Source: Psychrobacter jeotgali (GTDB lineage: Bacteria; Pseudomonadota; Gammaproteobacteria; Pseudomonadales; Moraxellaceae). Taken from it: a stretch of 64,000 bases of DNA. Of the stretch, positions 44,455-53,887 are shown in pieces. Within the stretch, counting starts at the first letter, position 1, and each line of letters starts with the position of its first letter. Location: assembly GCF_904846315.1 (NCBI RefSeq), contig NZ_CAJHAF010000001.1:186001-250000 (forward strand), read 5' to 3'. The position numbers and the translations under genes are program-made. The notes below the pieces were generated by a model. That model was not told the DNA's origin. It saw nothing but the letters and a program-made list of their open reading frames with translations, and did no database searches.

Positions 44455-44482
44455 AAAAAAGGCACTACCGAAGTAGTGCCTA
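44455..44482 (-). terminator. Terminator after petC
   Basis: Stem aggcactac (44461-44469) with gtagtgcct (44474-44482) around cgaa, which reads ttcg on the minus strand and is thus a stable UUCG tetraloop. TTTTTT follows. Confidence 0.92.
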
Positions 44483-44508
44483 ATATAGTTCTTAATTTGC
44501 CGATTAAG

Positions 44509-45225
44509 TTACTTAACGTCTTTCCAAAACTCTTTGTTAAGTAAATAAACAGGAATCAGTAGAACCAACAAGAATAAAATAACCAGAGCGCCAATAACTT
44601 GACGGTCATGACGAGCAGGCTCTGCCATCCAAGCCATGAAGTTAACCAAATCACCAACTTCGCTTTCAAACTCTTCCTGACTCACGCTTTCTTGCAGATT
44701 GTGCAACACATGAGGCATGGCAGCGTTAGCTAAAACTAGGTTGTTCGCACCCCAAGGACGGCTAGGATCTTCGTAGAATGAGAGCAGGTAAGTATAAACC
44801 CAGTCATCACCACGCAGTCTAGTTTCCAGTGACATGTCTGGAGGTGCAGCTCCAAACCATGATGCTTGAACATCAGGATCAATCTCAGCATCGATGTGAT
44901 CACCAATTTGATCTGTAGTGACCATCAGATACTTTTCGACCAATTCAGGCGGAATCTCTAGGTCTTGAGCGATACGTGAATGTCGAACGTACTTTGCTGA
45001 GTGACAGCCTGCGCAGTAGTTCATAAACATCTTGGCGCCGTTTTGTAGTGAGCCCTTATTAGTGAAATCAATAGGGGCAGTACTACAAGCTAAGTTTTCT
45101 GTAACCCCATCAGCGTTAACAAAGGTTCCGCATCCGCCGCCGCCTGCCGCCATAGCGGTACCAGCAGTCAAGGTTAATGCCGCGCCCAAGCCCAAACCAG
45201 TTAAGGATTTTGTTAGGGTGTTCAT
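44509..45225 (-). CDS. petC: Ubiquinol-cytochrome c reductase, cytochrome c1 subunit
   Basis: Cytochrome c1 of the bc1 complex (complex III). Signal peptide 1-26 (LGLGAALTLTAGTAMA) leads into the heme site CAGCHSAKYVRHSRI, and the C-terminal anchor VIGALVILFLLVLLIPVYLL. The segment PPDMSLETRLRGDDWVYTYL is typical. The start overlaps the stop of petB by one base (TAATG), with GGAGGT upstream, so translation is coupled. 238 residues is a normal size for the bacterial short form. Confidence 0.97.
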   Translation of the reverse strand: MNTLTKSLTGLGLGAALTLTAGTAMAAGGGGCGTFVNADGVTENLACSTAPIDFTNKGSLQNGAKMFMNYCAGCHSAKYVRHSRIAQDLEIPPELVEKYLMVTTDQIGDHIDAEIDPDVQASWFGAAPPDMSLETRLRGDDWVYTYLLSFYEDPSRPWGANNLVLANAAMPHVLHNLQESVSQEEFESEVGDLVNFMAWMAEPARHDRQVIGALVILFLLVLLIPVYLLNKEFWKDVK

Positions 45226-46451
45226 TAGTGACCTCCGGTAACACGTTCTGGTGGCTGTTTACACTTCTCAATAGCAGTGTAGAACGGCATTAATAAGAAG
45301 AATAAGAAATACAAGATGGTGAATACACGCGCCATAATAGTTGCGGTTGGCGTCGCTGGTGTGGCACCCAAATAACCCAATACTACAAAGCTAATGGCAA
45401 ACACGGTTAAAGCTATTTTAGACAGAATACCTTTATAGCGGATAGAGCGTACTGGTGATCTATCAAGCCAAGGGATTAAGAAGAGTACCGCAATCGCACC
45501 ACCCATAGCAATAACACCACCTAGCTTACTTGGAACTGCACGTAGAATGGCATAGAACGGAGTGTAGTACCATACTGGTGCAATATGTTCTGGAGTCTTC
45601 AGGGAGTTAGCTGCTTCAAAGTTTGGTGGTTCAAGGAAGAAACCGCCACCTTCTGGGAAGAAGAATACTACTGCAAAGAATAGAATAAAGAACACCACAA
45701 TACCGACCATGTCATGCACAGTGTAATAAGGATGGAATTCGATACCATCTAATGGTACGCCATTCTTGTCTTTCAGCTTTTTGATGTCGATACCATCAGG
45801 GTTGTTTGAACCCACATGGTGTAGTGCCACCAAATGCATAAATACTAAGCCCACGAGTACCAATGGAATAGCCACCACGTGTAGCGCAAAGAAGCGGTTC
45901 AAAGTAATGCCTGAGATGATATAGTCACCACGTACCCATTCAGCCAGACCATCACCAATAACGGGTAGGGCAGCTGGTAGGTTCAAAATAACCTGTGCAC
46001 CCCAAAATGACATGTTGCCCCAAGGTAATAGATAACCAAAGAAGCCTTCTGCCATTAATGCGAGGTAAATACCCATACCGATAAGCCAAATGAGCTCACG
46101 CGGTTTTTGATATGAACCATAAAGTAGCGCTCTAAACATGTGCAGATACACTACTACGAAGAAAGCAGATGCACCTGTTGAGTGCATATAACGGATGAGC
46201 CAACCCCCTTTAACATCACGCATGATATATTCAACGGATGCAAATGCCCCTTCGGCACTAGGGTTGTACATCATAGTCAACCAAATACCAGTAACCAATT
46301 GGTTAACCAGTACTATCATTGACAATACACCAAAGAAGTACCAAAAGTTAAAATTCTTTGGTGCATAGTACTTTGACATATGGTATTCGTAGGTTTCGGT
46401 CGCTGGAAAGCGTGCGTCTACCCAGCTCATGAACTTTTTGCCCATACTCAT
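45225..46451 (-). CDS. petB: Ubiquinol-cytochrome c reductase, cytochrome b subunit
   Basis: Membrane cytochrome b with two b hemes and quinone sites. Eight hydrophobic segments are visible, with the heme ligands in WLIRYMHSTGASAFFVVVYL and RFFALHVVAIPLVLVGLVFMH, and the conserved PEF-loop region as VWYYTPFYAILRAVP. The N-terminus has YYAPKNFNFWYFFGVLSM. I chose ATG 46451, preceded by GGGGAGGC, over the upstream ATG 46466. Its first base is two bases after the petA stop. 408 residues. Confidence 0.97.
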   Translation of the reverse strand: MSMGKKFMSWVDARFPATETYEYHMSKYYAPKNFNFWYFFGVLSMIVLVNQLVTGIWLTMMYNPSAEGAFASVEYIMRDVKGGWLIRYMHSTGASAFFVVVYLHMFRALLYGSYQKPRELIWLIGMGIYLALMAEGFFGYLLPWGNMSFWGAQVILNLPAALPVIGDGLAEWVRGDYIISGITLNRFFALHVVAIPLVLVGLVFMHLVALHHVGSNNPDGIDIKKLKDKNGVPLDGIEFHPYYTVHDMVGIVVFFILFFAVVFFFPEGGGFFLEPPNFEAANSLKTPEHIAPVWYYTPFYAILRAVPSKLGGVIAMGGAIAVLFLIPWLDRSPVRSIRYKGILSKIALTVFAISFVVLGYLGATPATPTATIMARVFTILYFLFFLLMPFYTAIEKCKQPPERVTGGH

Positions 46452-46452
46452 A

Positions 46453-47037
46453 TTAAGCCTCCCCAACCGTCAATATAGTCCCGTCCAGATTGTATTCTGG
46501 AACAGGTAAGTTAGTCGGTGCAGGGACGCCGCTATAGACGCGACCTGCTATATCGTATTTAGAACCATGGCAAGGGCAGAAAAAACCACCATACCAATCA
46601 TTACCACCCAAGTCAGCCGCGCCAACATCAGGACGATAGTTCGGTGCACAACCTAAGTGCGTACACACTCCTTCGACCACCAAAAGGCTTGGCTCTGAGG
46701 AGCGAGATGGGTTTTTTGCATATTCTGGTTGTAAAGATTCATCAGAATCAGGGTCAGCTAGTAGAGGTTTAACTGAATCTAAAGTGTTAAGCATCTCTTC
46801 AGTACGCTTGACCACAAAGATAGGTTTACCACGATATTTAACAACGATCATCTGGCCTTCTTCGACAGAGCTGATATCTTGGGTAACCGCAGCTCCTGCA
46901 GCTTCCGCTTTAGCACTTGGGTACCAAGAGCGAACAAAAGGTGTTGCTACTGCAGCTACCCCAGCTGCACCAATCGCGGCAGTCGAGGCAATTAGAACTC
47001 TACGGCGCTGTACATTAACGCCTTCGGCTTGGCTCAT
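46453..47037 (-). CDS. petA: Ubiquinol-cytochrome c reductase, Rieske iron-sulfur subunit
   Basis: Rieske [2Fe-2S] protein of complex III, first gene of petABC. A Tat-type signal/anchor (NVQRRRVLIASTAAIGAAGV) is at the N-terminus, and the cluster ligands are in CTHLGC and CPCHGS. ATG 47037 is preceded by GGAGGAAG, so the upstream ATG 47076 is not used; this gives 194 residues. Between the clusters lies the usual proline loop (GVPAPTNLPVPEY). Upstream (47038-47444) are hairpins such as ccaca/tgtgg, and no gene. The three genes overlap or abut, so they are one operon. Confidence 0.97.
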   Translation of the reverse strand: MSQAEGVNVQRRRVLIASTAAIGAAGVAAVATPFVRSWYPSAKAEAAGAAVTQDISSVEEGQMIVVKYRGKPIFVVKRTEEMLNTLDSVKPLLADPDSDESLQPEYAKNPSRSSEPSLLVVEGVCTHLGCAPNYRPDVGAADLGGNDWYGGFFCPCHGSKYDIAGRVYSGVPAPTNLPVPEYNLDGTILTVGEA

Positions 47038-47076
47038 TAATACTTCCTCCAGGTGAATTAAATGGGATTGTCCCAC

Positions 47077-47444
47077 ACTGGGTTGTGGCCTAGAAAGCTT
47101 ACAATAAATCGCAATACGTAAGCCACTTTAGCTGTGCCTAATTTTGCTAATTGTTACTATTCTAAGCTATTTTGGTCATAAAATAAATTGTACTGTTAAA
47201 AATAATACGACCTTAGTAGGGTTTATTATGCTGTTGAATATAACAAAAGCACCCCTAGCCAACTTTTTATTGATATTTGGCAACAGACTTTAGGTGATAT
47301 TACTTGTTAACAATTACCCTTAAATTAATAAGGGTATTTAACGATAGGGAATGATACTCGAAAAGACGGCAATGTTCACTAACTTTCCGTAAGTTTACGC
47401 AGTTAGTTGGCTATAAAAGCCGTAAGGAGCCCGTAGCAAAGCTA
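47077..47444. other. Gap without gene between petABC and uup
   Basis: No ORF of note. On the minus strand it should hold the petABC promoter. Palindromic patches lie at 47067-47092 (gggattgtccc and ccaca/tgtgg). A weak terminator of uup overlaps the end of that gene (47410-47450), with the stem aagccg/cggctt around the inner hairpin gtagc/gctac. I see no further feature. Confidence 0.5.
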
Positions 47445-49400
47445 CTATTCGGCTTCTAATGCTTCCCAGCGCTCCAGTTTAGTCATCATTTCATCCTCTA
47501 TTACTAGCAAACGCTCACTAGCGGCTGTTGCTGCTTCAAAGTCATCAGTGAACCATGAACCATCAGCCAGCTTTTCTACCAGTTTAGCTTGCTCAGTTTC
47601 AAGCGCTGAGATCTCTTTGGGCAAGTTATCAAGCTCACGCTGCTCATTATAGCTGAGCTTTTTGGTTGCCTTTTTAGCCTGAGCTGGTGCTGACTTGTTG
47701 CTGGGTTTACTGGTTGCTGAGCTGGTATTAGACTTGGAATTGTTCGATAGCTTAGCATGAGCGGCTTGTTCACGCTGTTTTTGTACCAAGTACTCTTGAT
47801 AGCCGCCCACATACTCTTTGACAATACCGTTGCCTTCTTCATTGGTATCAAATACCCAAGTCGAGGTGACGACATTATCCATAAAAGAGCGGTCATGACT
47901 AATGAGCAAGATAGTACCATTAAACTTACTAACCGATTCTTCTAGCAGTTCAAGGGTTGCCATATCCAAATCGTTGGTGGGCTCATCAAGCACTAAAATA
48001 TTAGCTGGCTTTAAAAGCTGTTTTGCTAATAGTACTCGGTTACGCTCACCACCTGACAAGGCTTTGACCGGGGTACGCGCCCGCTCTGGTGCAAATAAAA
48101 AGTCTTGCAGGTAGCTCATAATATGCGTTTTGCGTCCACCCACTTCAATGAAGTCTGATCCTTCAGAGACGTTTTGCGCGACCGTGGCTTCCAGATCTAA
48201 CTGGTCACGCAGCTGATCAAAAAATGCGACTTCTAAATTGGTTCCTAAAGTAACACTACCAGTCTTGATGACTTCATCATCAGACATGTCAAGTAGAGCC
48301 TTGATAAGGGTGGTTTTGCCTGCGCCATTAGGACCAATAATGCCAATTTTGTCGCCGCGCATAATAGTAGTGCTAAAGTTATCGACCAACACGTTACCAT
48401 TGTATTCAAGATGCAGATTCTTAACTTTACAAACCAGCTTGCCACTTTTCTCGCCTTCGCCCATAGTGATATTGACGTTTCCAACTTGCTCGCGGCGAGC
48501 ACTACGCTCTTCTCGTAACGCTTGAAGCTCACGTACACGCCCTTCGTTACGGGTACGACGCGCTTTGATCCCTTGGCGAATCCAAACTTCCTCTTGAGCT
48601 AACTTTTTATCAAAATTAGCGTTGTTTTTCTCTTCGGCGATCAGTTGCTGCTCTTTTAGCTCTTGATAGCGGGCGTAGCCTTTGACACCCTGAGTGACGT
48701 CGTAGCTTGACAGCTTACCGCGATCAAGCTCTACAATGCGCGTCGCCAGCTTATCTACAAATGCTCTATCATGGGTAATAAATAGTAGGGTTAAGCCTTG
48801 CCAATCTAGTAAAAAGCGCTCAAGCCATTCGATACTATCAACGTCCAAATGGTTGGTGGGCTCATCAAGTAGCAATAAATCAGGCTTGGTCACTAGAGCA
48901 CGGGCCAATAATACTCGGCGTTTACGACCACCCGATAAAGAGGATAGGTCATCCTCAGGATCTAGTCCCATAGTAGTAATCAGGCGTGTGGCTTCACGCT
49001 CCAAATCCCAGCCATGTACCGCATCGATATCATGCTGCAAGGTCGCCATACGCTCACAAGCATCCATGTCGCCGGTAGCACATAGATCGGCTTGCTGATT
49101 GTAACTGATCAATAAATCAGCAGTACGGCGACTACCGCCCATAACGATATCTAGCAGTCTACCGCTAGTTTCTGGGACGTCTTGCTCAAGCATGGCCACA
49201 CGTGCGCTGCCATTGATAATGATCTCGCCACTATCAGGCTGTATCGAGCCATTAATTAATTTGAATAAAGTTGATTTGCCTTCGCCGTTACGACCGATCA
49301 AACACACACGCTCGCCTTCATTAAGGCTAAAGTCGATGCCATCTAGAATAGGAGCTACGCCAAAAGCGAGATGAATATTTTTTAAATGTATCAGTGCCAT
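47445..49400 (-). CDS. uup: ABC-F family ATPase Uup
   Basis: Cytoplasmic ABC-F protein with two ATPase domains and no membrane part; relatives act on ribosomes or DNA structures. Walker A motifs are GRNGEGKST and GPNGAGKTT; signature motifs SSLSGGRKRRVLLA and ALSGGERNRVLLA; Walker B in DLLLLDEPTNHLD and NILVLDEPTNDLD. A C-terminal coiled coil (about 560-650, ELDNLPKEISALETEQAKL) identifies Uup. The stretch before it is Ser/Asn/Thr-rich and variable. Length 651 is close to the 635 of Escherichia coli Uup. It is a single-gene unit. Confidence 0.93.
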   Translation of the reverse strand: MALIHLKNIHLAFGVAPILDGIDFSLNEGERVCLIGRNGEGKSTLFKLINGSIQPDSGEIIINGSARVAMLEQDVPETSGRLLDIVMGGSRRTADLLISYNQQADLCATGDMDACERMATLQHDIDAVHGWDLEREATRLITTMGLDPEDDLSSLSGGRKRRVLLARALVTKPDLLLLDEPTNHLDVDSIEWLERFLLDWQGLTLLFITHDRAFVDKLATRIVELDRGKLSSYDVTQGVKGYARYQELKEQQLIAEEKNNANFDKKLAQEEVWIRQGIKARRTRNEGRVRELQALREERSARREQVGNVNITMGEGEKSGKLVCKVKNLHLEYNGNVLVDNFSTTIMRGDKIGIIGPNGAGKTTLIKALLDMSDDEVIKTGSVTLGTNLEVAFFDQLRDQLDLEATVAQNVSEGSDFIEVGGRKTHIMSYLQDFLFAPERARTPVKALSGGERNRVLLAKQLLKPANILVLDEPTNDLDMATLELLEESVSKFNGTILLISHDRSFMDNVVTSTWVFDTNEEGNGIVKEYVGGYQEYLVQKQREQAAHAKLSNNSKSNTSSATSKPSNKSAPAQAKKATKKLSYNEQRELDNLPKEISALETEQAKLVEKLADGSWFTDDFEAATAASERLLVIEDEMMTKLERWEALEAE

Positions 49401-49693
49401 AGATTATCTTAAGCTTATATATAGTAATAAAAATAGTGAGTGGAATAATAGTTATATAAAGGGGGTGAGTAAATTGCCAGCAGTATAACATGCTGTTGTC
49501 TGACTTTAGCGTAGACAACTGTTCTTTTTAAAATGCATCGATTATAGCCCCTATTAATATGATAAAAATAGCCATAAAATGGTTAATTCTAAATTAATCA
49601 TCAACTCTTTATTCTACAATCTGTTGTATAAACAGCCTTTACGTTTAAAACTCCTTAAGCTGAAAGTCCTTTAAGTTAAAAATCGAGAGTGTT

Positions 49694-49996
49694 ATGAAAG
49701 CCATACCGGTAGACAATGAGCAAAACAACGAGCAAAAACCTGCAAATCCAAGTAATAATGGAGCAGAGCAATCAGAGCAATCAGAGCTACAAGCGCAAAT
49801 GGTAGAGCTACAGATGAGCATGGCTCATTTAGAGCTAACCGTAGAGCAATTAGATCAAGTGATTGCTCGCCAAGATCAGCATATCCAAACTTTGCAGCGT
49901 CAATTGCAACTGTTATATACCCAAATACAGACGCAAGGCCCTGAAGAAGGTATTGCCCCCTTTGATATTATGGCGGACAAACCACCGCATTATTAA
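49694..49996 (+). CDS. slyX: SlyX family protein
   Basis: Small coiled-coil protein of 100 residues. Residues 28-75 form a clear heptad helix (LQAQMVELQMSMAHLELTVE, then QIIARQ-like QVIARQDQHIQTLQRQ). The C-terminus MADKPPHY is the conserved SlyX ending. The N-terminus is an Asn/Glu/Gln-rich tail. The function of SlyX is not established; it is often near FKBP-type prolyl isomerase genes, but not here. Upstream there is a possible ribosome binding site GAGAGTGTT. Confidence 0.85.
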   Translation: MKAIPVDNEQNNEQKPANPSNNGAEQSEQSELQAQMVELQMSMAHLELTVEQLDQVIARQDQHIQTLQRQLQLLYTQIQTQGPEEGIAPFDIMADKPPHY

Positions 49997-50195
49997 AGAA
50001 TCGATAAGCAAACAACCGTTGGATAGCAACTTAAGTAACAGTGACTAAACCGTCATAAATGCGCAATAATGTGTTTTTATGGTTGTCTTAGCGTTTAAAA
50101 GCTATTAACATCGCTGACTAATCTATCACTTGCTTAATGACTTTATAGCGATTGCTAGGGCAGTGGTATAACAATGAGGATGTTTGGAGATAACA

Positions 50196-51593
50196 ATGCA
50201 CCCCACTTTTCATGCAAAAACTCTCGCAGTAGCGGTTGCTGCTCTTTGTGTCGCTGGCACTGCTAATGCAGCAGGCCTCGACCGTTCAGGACAAGATATC
50301 ACGGCCTTCTTACAAGACGGTGTCTATGCAGAAACGGTCTATACTTACCTCGACGCTGACGTAACAGGTAAAGATATTTCAGGCAATAAAATTAAGGATA
50401 TTGCTGAGGATTATGATTTTTTCCGTTATGGGGTAAAAGCGGATATAAATGATACTTTTAGTATCGGTATCTTATATGATGAGCCCTTTGGTGCGGCCGC
50501 TGACTATGTGGGCAATAATGATTTTGTCACTATCGGTGATCGTGACGCCATTATTCAGGATATGACAGGAAATCCTAATATTACTGAAAGTTATGTCGAT
50601 AATGTTTTGATCCCTGAGTTACAAGGTGCCTTAGCCCCAGGAAATCCAGGCAATTTGACACAAGATCAGTTGAAAGAAGCTCAAGGTCAATTAATAGGCC
50701 TGCAGGCTGCTAAAGGACGCGCAGAAACAGCGGGTCAAGGCACGCAAGTTGAGGTTCGTACTGAGAGCATTACCGGTCTTATTGGGGCAAAGTTCGGCGC
50801 TAATAAAGAGTTTCAAGTCTACGGTGGTCCAGTTGCTCAGCGAGTAAGAGCCGATGTAAAGCTGCGCGGTGATGCTTATAGTACTGCCTCAGGTTACACT
50901 GCTCATATTGGTAAGGATCAAGATTATGGCTGGATTGCGGGTATGGCATATAGCAAGCCAGAGATTGCGCTAAAAGCGGCCCTGACTTATCGCTCAGAGA
51001 TTAAACATGAAGCATTAGCGGGTGAGATCTTTCCAATTGCTACTGCCGCAGGTGCTACTGCTGGTATGGCCTTACCGACGACTAGAAGCGATACCATCAA
51101 AATTGATACCCCAAAATCAGTTAACTTCGATTTTCAAACCGGTATCAACCCCACTACCTTAGCCACCGCTAAAGTACGCTGGGTACCTTGGAGCGATTTT
51201 GCAATTGTACCGTCACTATATAATGATGTCAGTAAGATTGCGACTAAAGATGATAAGGGCTTAGCATTAGTAAGCTACGATGATGATCAGTGGCAGGTTG
51301 AGCTGGGTCTTGCTAAGCGTATAGCGCCAGAGCTTGCCATCAGCGGTACGGTTGGTTGGGATAGCGGTGCTGGTAATCCAGTGACATCATTAGGACCTAT
51401 CGAAGGCTATTATAGCGCTGGGCTTGGAGCTAAATACAATCTTACTGAAAACTGGGCGATCTCAGCCGGTGGTAAGTACTTATGGTTCGGTGATGCTAAA
51501 GGTCAAATACCTACCAAAGCTGTTGTTAGTAAATTCGATAGCAACGACGGTTATGCATTAGGTGTAAAACTATCTTATCAATCTACACAGTAA
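50196..51593 (+). CDS. FadL/TodX-family outer-membrane transport protein, paralog 1
   Basis: Beta-barrel outer-membrane protein of the FadL type (PF03349), which imports long-chain fatty acids or other hydrophobic compounds. A signal peptide (1-25, ends TANA) leads to AGLDRSGQDITAFLQDG, the FadL hatch-like N-terminus. Barrel motifs include NFDFQTGINPTTLATAKVRW and AVSAGGKYLWFGDAK-like AISAGGKYLWFGDA. The C-terminus ends LSYQSTQ. ATG 50196 is chosen; the TTG at 50184 is four codons upstream. The region about 110-185 (between GDRD and VEVRT) is a hydrophilic insert, different from that in the next gene. It is one of two tandem copies. Confidence 0.9.
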   Translation: MHPTFHAKTLAVAVAALCVAGTANAAGLDRSGQDITAFLQDGVYAETVYTYLDADVTGKDISGNKIKDIAEDYDFFRYGVKADINDTFSIGILYDEPFGAAADYVGNNDFVTIGDRDAIIQDMTGNPNITESYVDNVLIPELQGALAPGNPGNLTQDQLKEAQGQLIGLQAAKGRAETAGQGTQVEVRTESITGLIGAKFGANKEFQVYGGPVAQRVRADVKLRGDAYSTASGYTAHIGKDQDYGWIAGMAYSKPEIALKAALTYRSEIKHEALAGEIFPIATAAGATAGMALPTTRSDTIKIDTPKSVNFDFQTGINPTTLATAKVRWVPWSDFAIVPSLYNDVSKIATKDDKGLALVSYDDDQWQVELGLAKRIAPELAISGTVGWDSGAGNPVTSLGPIEGYYSAGLGAKYNLTENWAISAGGKYLWFGDAKGQIPTKAVVSKFDSNDGYALGVKLSYQSTQ

Positions 51594-52007
51594 GATAATG
51601 AAGGCTAGTTTATTTAATATACTTTAGTATTTATCAAATATATAAAGCCCACATATAATTAGCGAATCAATAAAAGCGATCCATTAAGGGTCGCTTTTTT
51701 TATGGGGAAGGCTAATAAAAAAACAGCCAAACGATTAAAGGAAGAAGCTGTTAGCGAGCTTAAATGACCTAGAATCTTGGTAATATAAAAACGATAGTTA
51801 GTGATATTCGAAACTAATTCTGAATAAATACTACGTGTACTGTGCAGTCATAATTGAGAAATAAAGTGCTTTAATTGTTGTTTTAGTGTCAAAAAGCTAT
51901 TACTATTCAGCTTAGGACTCCGTTTATGTAATCAGTGCAATATAGCTAGCATAGTTATATGTCAATTATTTAGACGATAAAACAACTAGGATGTTTGGAG
52001 ATACAAA
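51594..52007. other. Intergenic spacer between the two FadL paralogs
   Basis: It holds the terminator of paralog 1 (51675-51700) and the promoter region of paralog 2. The last 20 bp before the start (aggatgtttggagata) repeat the ribosome binding site of paralog 1 almost exactly, so the duplication included the leader. No small ORF is convincing. Confidence 0.6.
51675..51700 (+). terminator. Terminator after FadL paralog 1
   Basis: Stem agcgatcc (51675-51682) with gggtcgct (51688-51695), one G-T pair, then TTTTT. Confidence 0.82.
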
Positions 52008-53531
52008 ATGCGCACTACCTTTCACTTAAAAACCCTCTCGATTGCCATCGCTACTCTTTCTATTGCCAGTATGACTAATGCCGCCGGTCTTGATCGTTCA
52101 GGCCAGGATGTCACCGCATTTCTCCAAGACGGCACTTATGCTGAGACTGTCTACACCTATATTGATGCTGATGTCACAGGTTATGATAGCGCTGATGATA
52201 ATCCTAACAATAATGCCTACGTTAAAGGCAATAAAGTTGGAGATGTGGCTGAGGATTATGACTTCTTTCGCTATGGGGTAAAGACTGATATCAATGATAC
52301 CTTTAGTGTTGGTATTTTATACGATGAGCCTTTTGGGGCAGCAGCTGAATACAAAGGTGATAATAACTTTGTATCAATGGGCGATATCAATAACTCTATT
52401 ATTCAGATGACTGATGGGGACTATAATGGAGCAACCCTTAAACCTACTGTGGATTTTTTAGCGAAGAGTGCACGTGATGCAGCAGCAGAAGCACAACGAT
52501 TAGGTCAATTAGCGGCAACTGCTACTGATCCTCAAGTAGCACAGCAACTTGCACAACAAGCTCAAGCACAACAGCAAGCCGCGCTAGAGTTTAAGGCTAA
52601 TGCTACAAAGCTTGGTACTGTAGGTGCAATAGCGCAAGCCGAGGCGGGTAATGCTGGTGAAAATACCAACGTTGAAGTACGAAGTAATAACCTGACCGCT
52701 ATACTCGGTGCCAAGTTTGGCCCTAATAAAGAGTTTCAGATTTATGGTGGTCCCGTTGCTCAGCGTATCGAAGCTAAGGTGAAATTACGCGGACTGGCCT
52801 ATGGTCCGGCTACCGGCTATACCTCTAACATCAACCACGATCAGGACTATGGTTGGATAGCAGGTATGTCTTATAGCAAGCCTGAAATTGCTTTAAAAGC
52901 AGCGTTGACTTATCGCTCTGAGATTGATCACAGCATGAATATAGCTGAAACCTATCCATTACTAGAGCAATTAGCGCTTGCAGAAGGAGCTCCAGCCGCC
53001 GCCGCAAAAGCAGCAGCGAATCGAACTAGCAAAATGGAGATATCTACTCCTAAATCGGTTAACTTTGATTTTCAAACCGGTATTAACCCTACTACTTTAG
53101 CTACCGCTAAAGTGCGCTGGGTACCATGGGGTGATTTTGCGATTACGCCACCTTTATATAATGAGGTCAGTAAACGCAATCCAGCTTACGGTCCTGGTGG
53201 TCTTGATTTAGTCGAGTATTCAGACGACCAATGGCAGGTTGAGCTGGGCCTTGCTAAACGCATAGCGCCAGCGCTTGCGGTCAGTGGTACGGTCGGTTGG
53301 GATAGCGGCTCTGGTGACCCAACCACTTCATTAGGCCCTATTGATGGCTACTATAGTGTTGGTTTGGGTGCCAAATACAATGTCACTGAAAACTGGGCGG
53401 TATCCGCTGGTGGTAAGTATCTCTGGTTCGGAGATGCTAAAGGCCAATTACCAACAGGTAAGCTAGTGGGCGACTTCCAAGATAACGATGGTTATATTTT
53501 AGGTGCAAAAATCTCTTATCAAGGAAAGTAG
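52008..53531 (+). CDS. FadL/TodX-family outer-membrane transport protein, paralog 2
   Basis: Second tandem FadL-type barrel, 507 residues. The N-terminus after a signal peptide (ending NAAGLDRSGQDVTAF) and the barrel segments NFDFQTGINPTTLATAKVRW and AVSAGGKYLWFGDAKGQLP are nearly identical to those of paralog 1. The middle segment (about residues 130-220) differs strongly: here it is Ala/Gln-rich and helical (for example QVAQQLAQQAQAQQQAA), there it is shorter. The insert lies in what should be an extracellular or hatch loop. A terminator follows at 53584. Substrates are unknown; tandem copies may have different specificity. Confidence 0.9.
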   Translation: MRTTFHLKTLSIAIATLSIASMTNAAGLDRSGQDVTAFLQDGTYAETVYTYIDADVTGYDSADDNPNNNAYVKGNKVGDVAEDYDFFRYGVKTDINDTFSVGILYDEPFGAAAEYKGDNNFVSMGDINNSIIQMTDGDYNGATLKPTVDFLAKSARDAAAEAQRLGQLAATATDPQVAQQLAQQAQAQQQAALEFKANATKLGTVGAIAQAEAGNAGENTNVEVRSNNLTAILGAKFGPNKEFQIYGGPVAQRIEAKVKLRGLAYGPATGYTSNINHDQDYGWIAGMSYSKPEIALKAALTYRSEIDHSMNIAETYPLLEQLALAEGAPAAAAKAAANRTSKMEISTPKSVNFDFQTGINPTTLATAKVRWVPWGDFAITPPLYNEVSKRNPAYGPGGLDLVEYSDDQWQVELGLAKRIAPALAVSGTVGWDSGSGDPTTSLGPIDGYYSVGLGAKYNVTENWAVSAGGKYLWFGDAKGQLPTGKLVGDFQDNDGYILGAKISYQGK

Positions 53532-53583
53532 GAATTTAATCAAGACTTTTTGAAGCTCTTATTAAATTAGCCTTATAAAGTAG

Positions 53584-53612
53584 AAAAAACGACTCGTTAT
53601 GAGTCGTTTTTT
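53584..53612 (+). terminator. Terminator after FadL paralog 2
   Basis: Stem aaaacgactc with gagtcgtttt (about 53586-53610), loop gttat, then T-rich sequence. Confidence 0.88.
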
Positions 53613-53797
53613 TATTTGGAGTATATTGCAAATAAGAGGTTTGACGTATACAAGTAAGCTTATAGCATTCGAAATCGAGGCCGGTTAATGCGCCTTTAAA
53701 CAATGATAAGCTTGTGACCTTGTGCTTTAACCTCAGACTCTCGACCTTTTAGTCCTTATTGGCTGATTACCGTATTTTACAGCCGATTAGTAAAATC

Positions 53798-53829
53798 AAA
53801 AAACCTCGCTATCAAGATGATAGCGAGGT
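53798..53829 (-). terminator. Terminator after putP
   Basis: Stem acctcgctatc (53803-53813) with gatagcgaggt (53819-53829), loop aagat, then TTTTTT on the minus strand. Confidence 0.88.
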
Positions 53830-53887
53830 CTGTGCTTTGAGCTTATATTCGAGTTTATACTTTTCAGTAAAGAGCTTAATAACTTAC

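Larger units (their letters stand above)
53532..53887. other. Intergenic region between FadL paralog 2 and putP
   Basis: It contains the terminator of FadL paralog 2 (53584-53612) and the terminator of putP, which reads from the other side (53798-53829). Between them I see nothing but AT-rich sequence. Confidence 0.6.
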
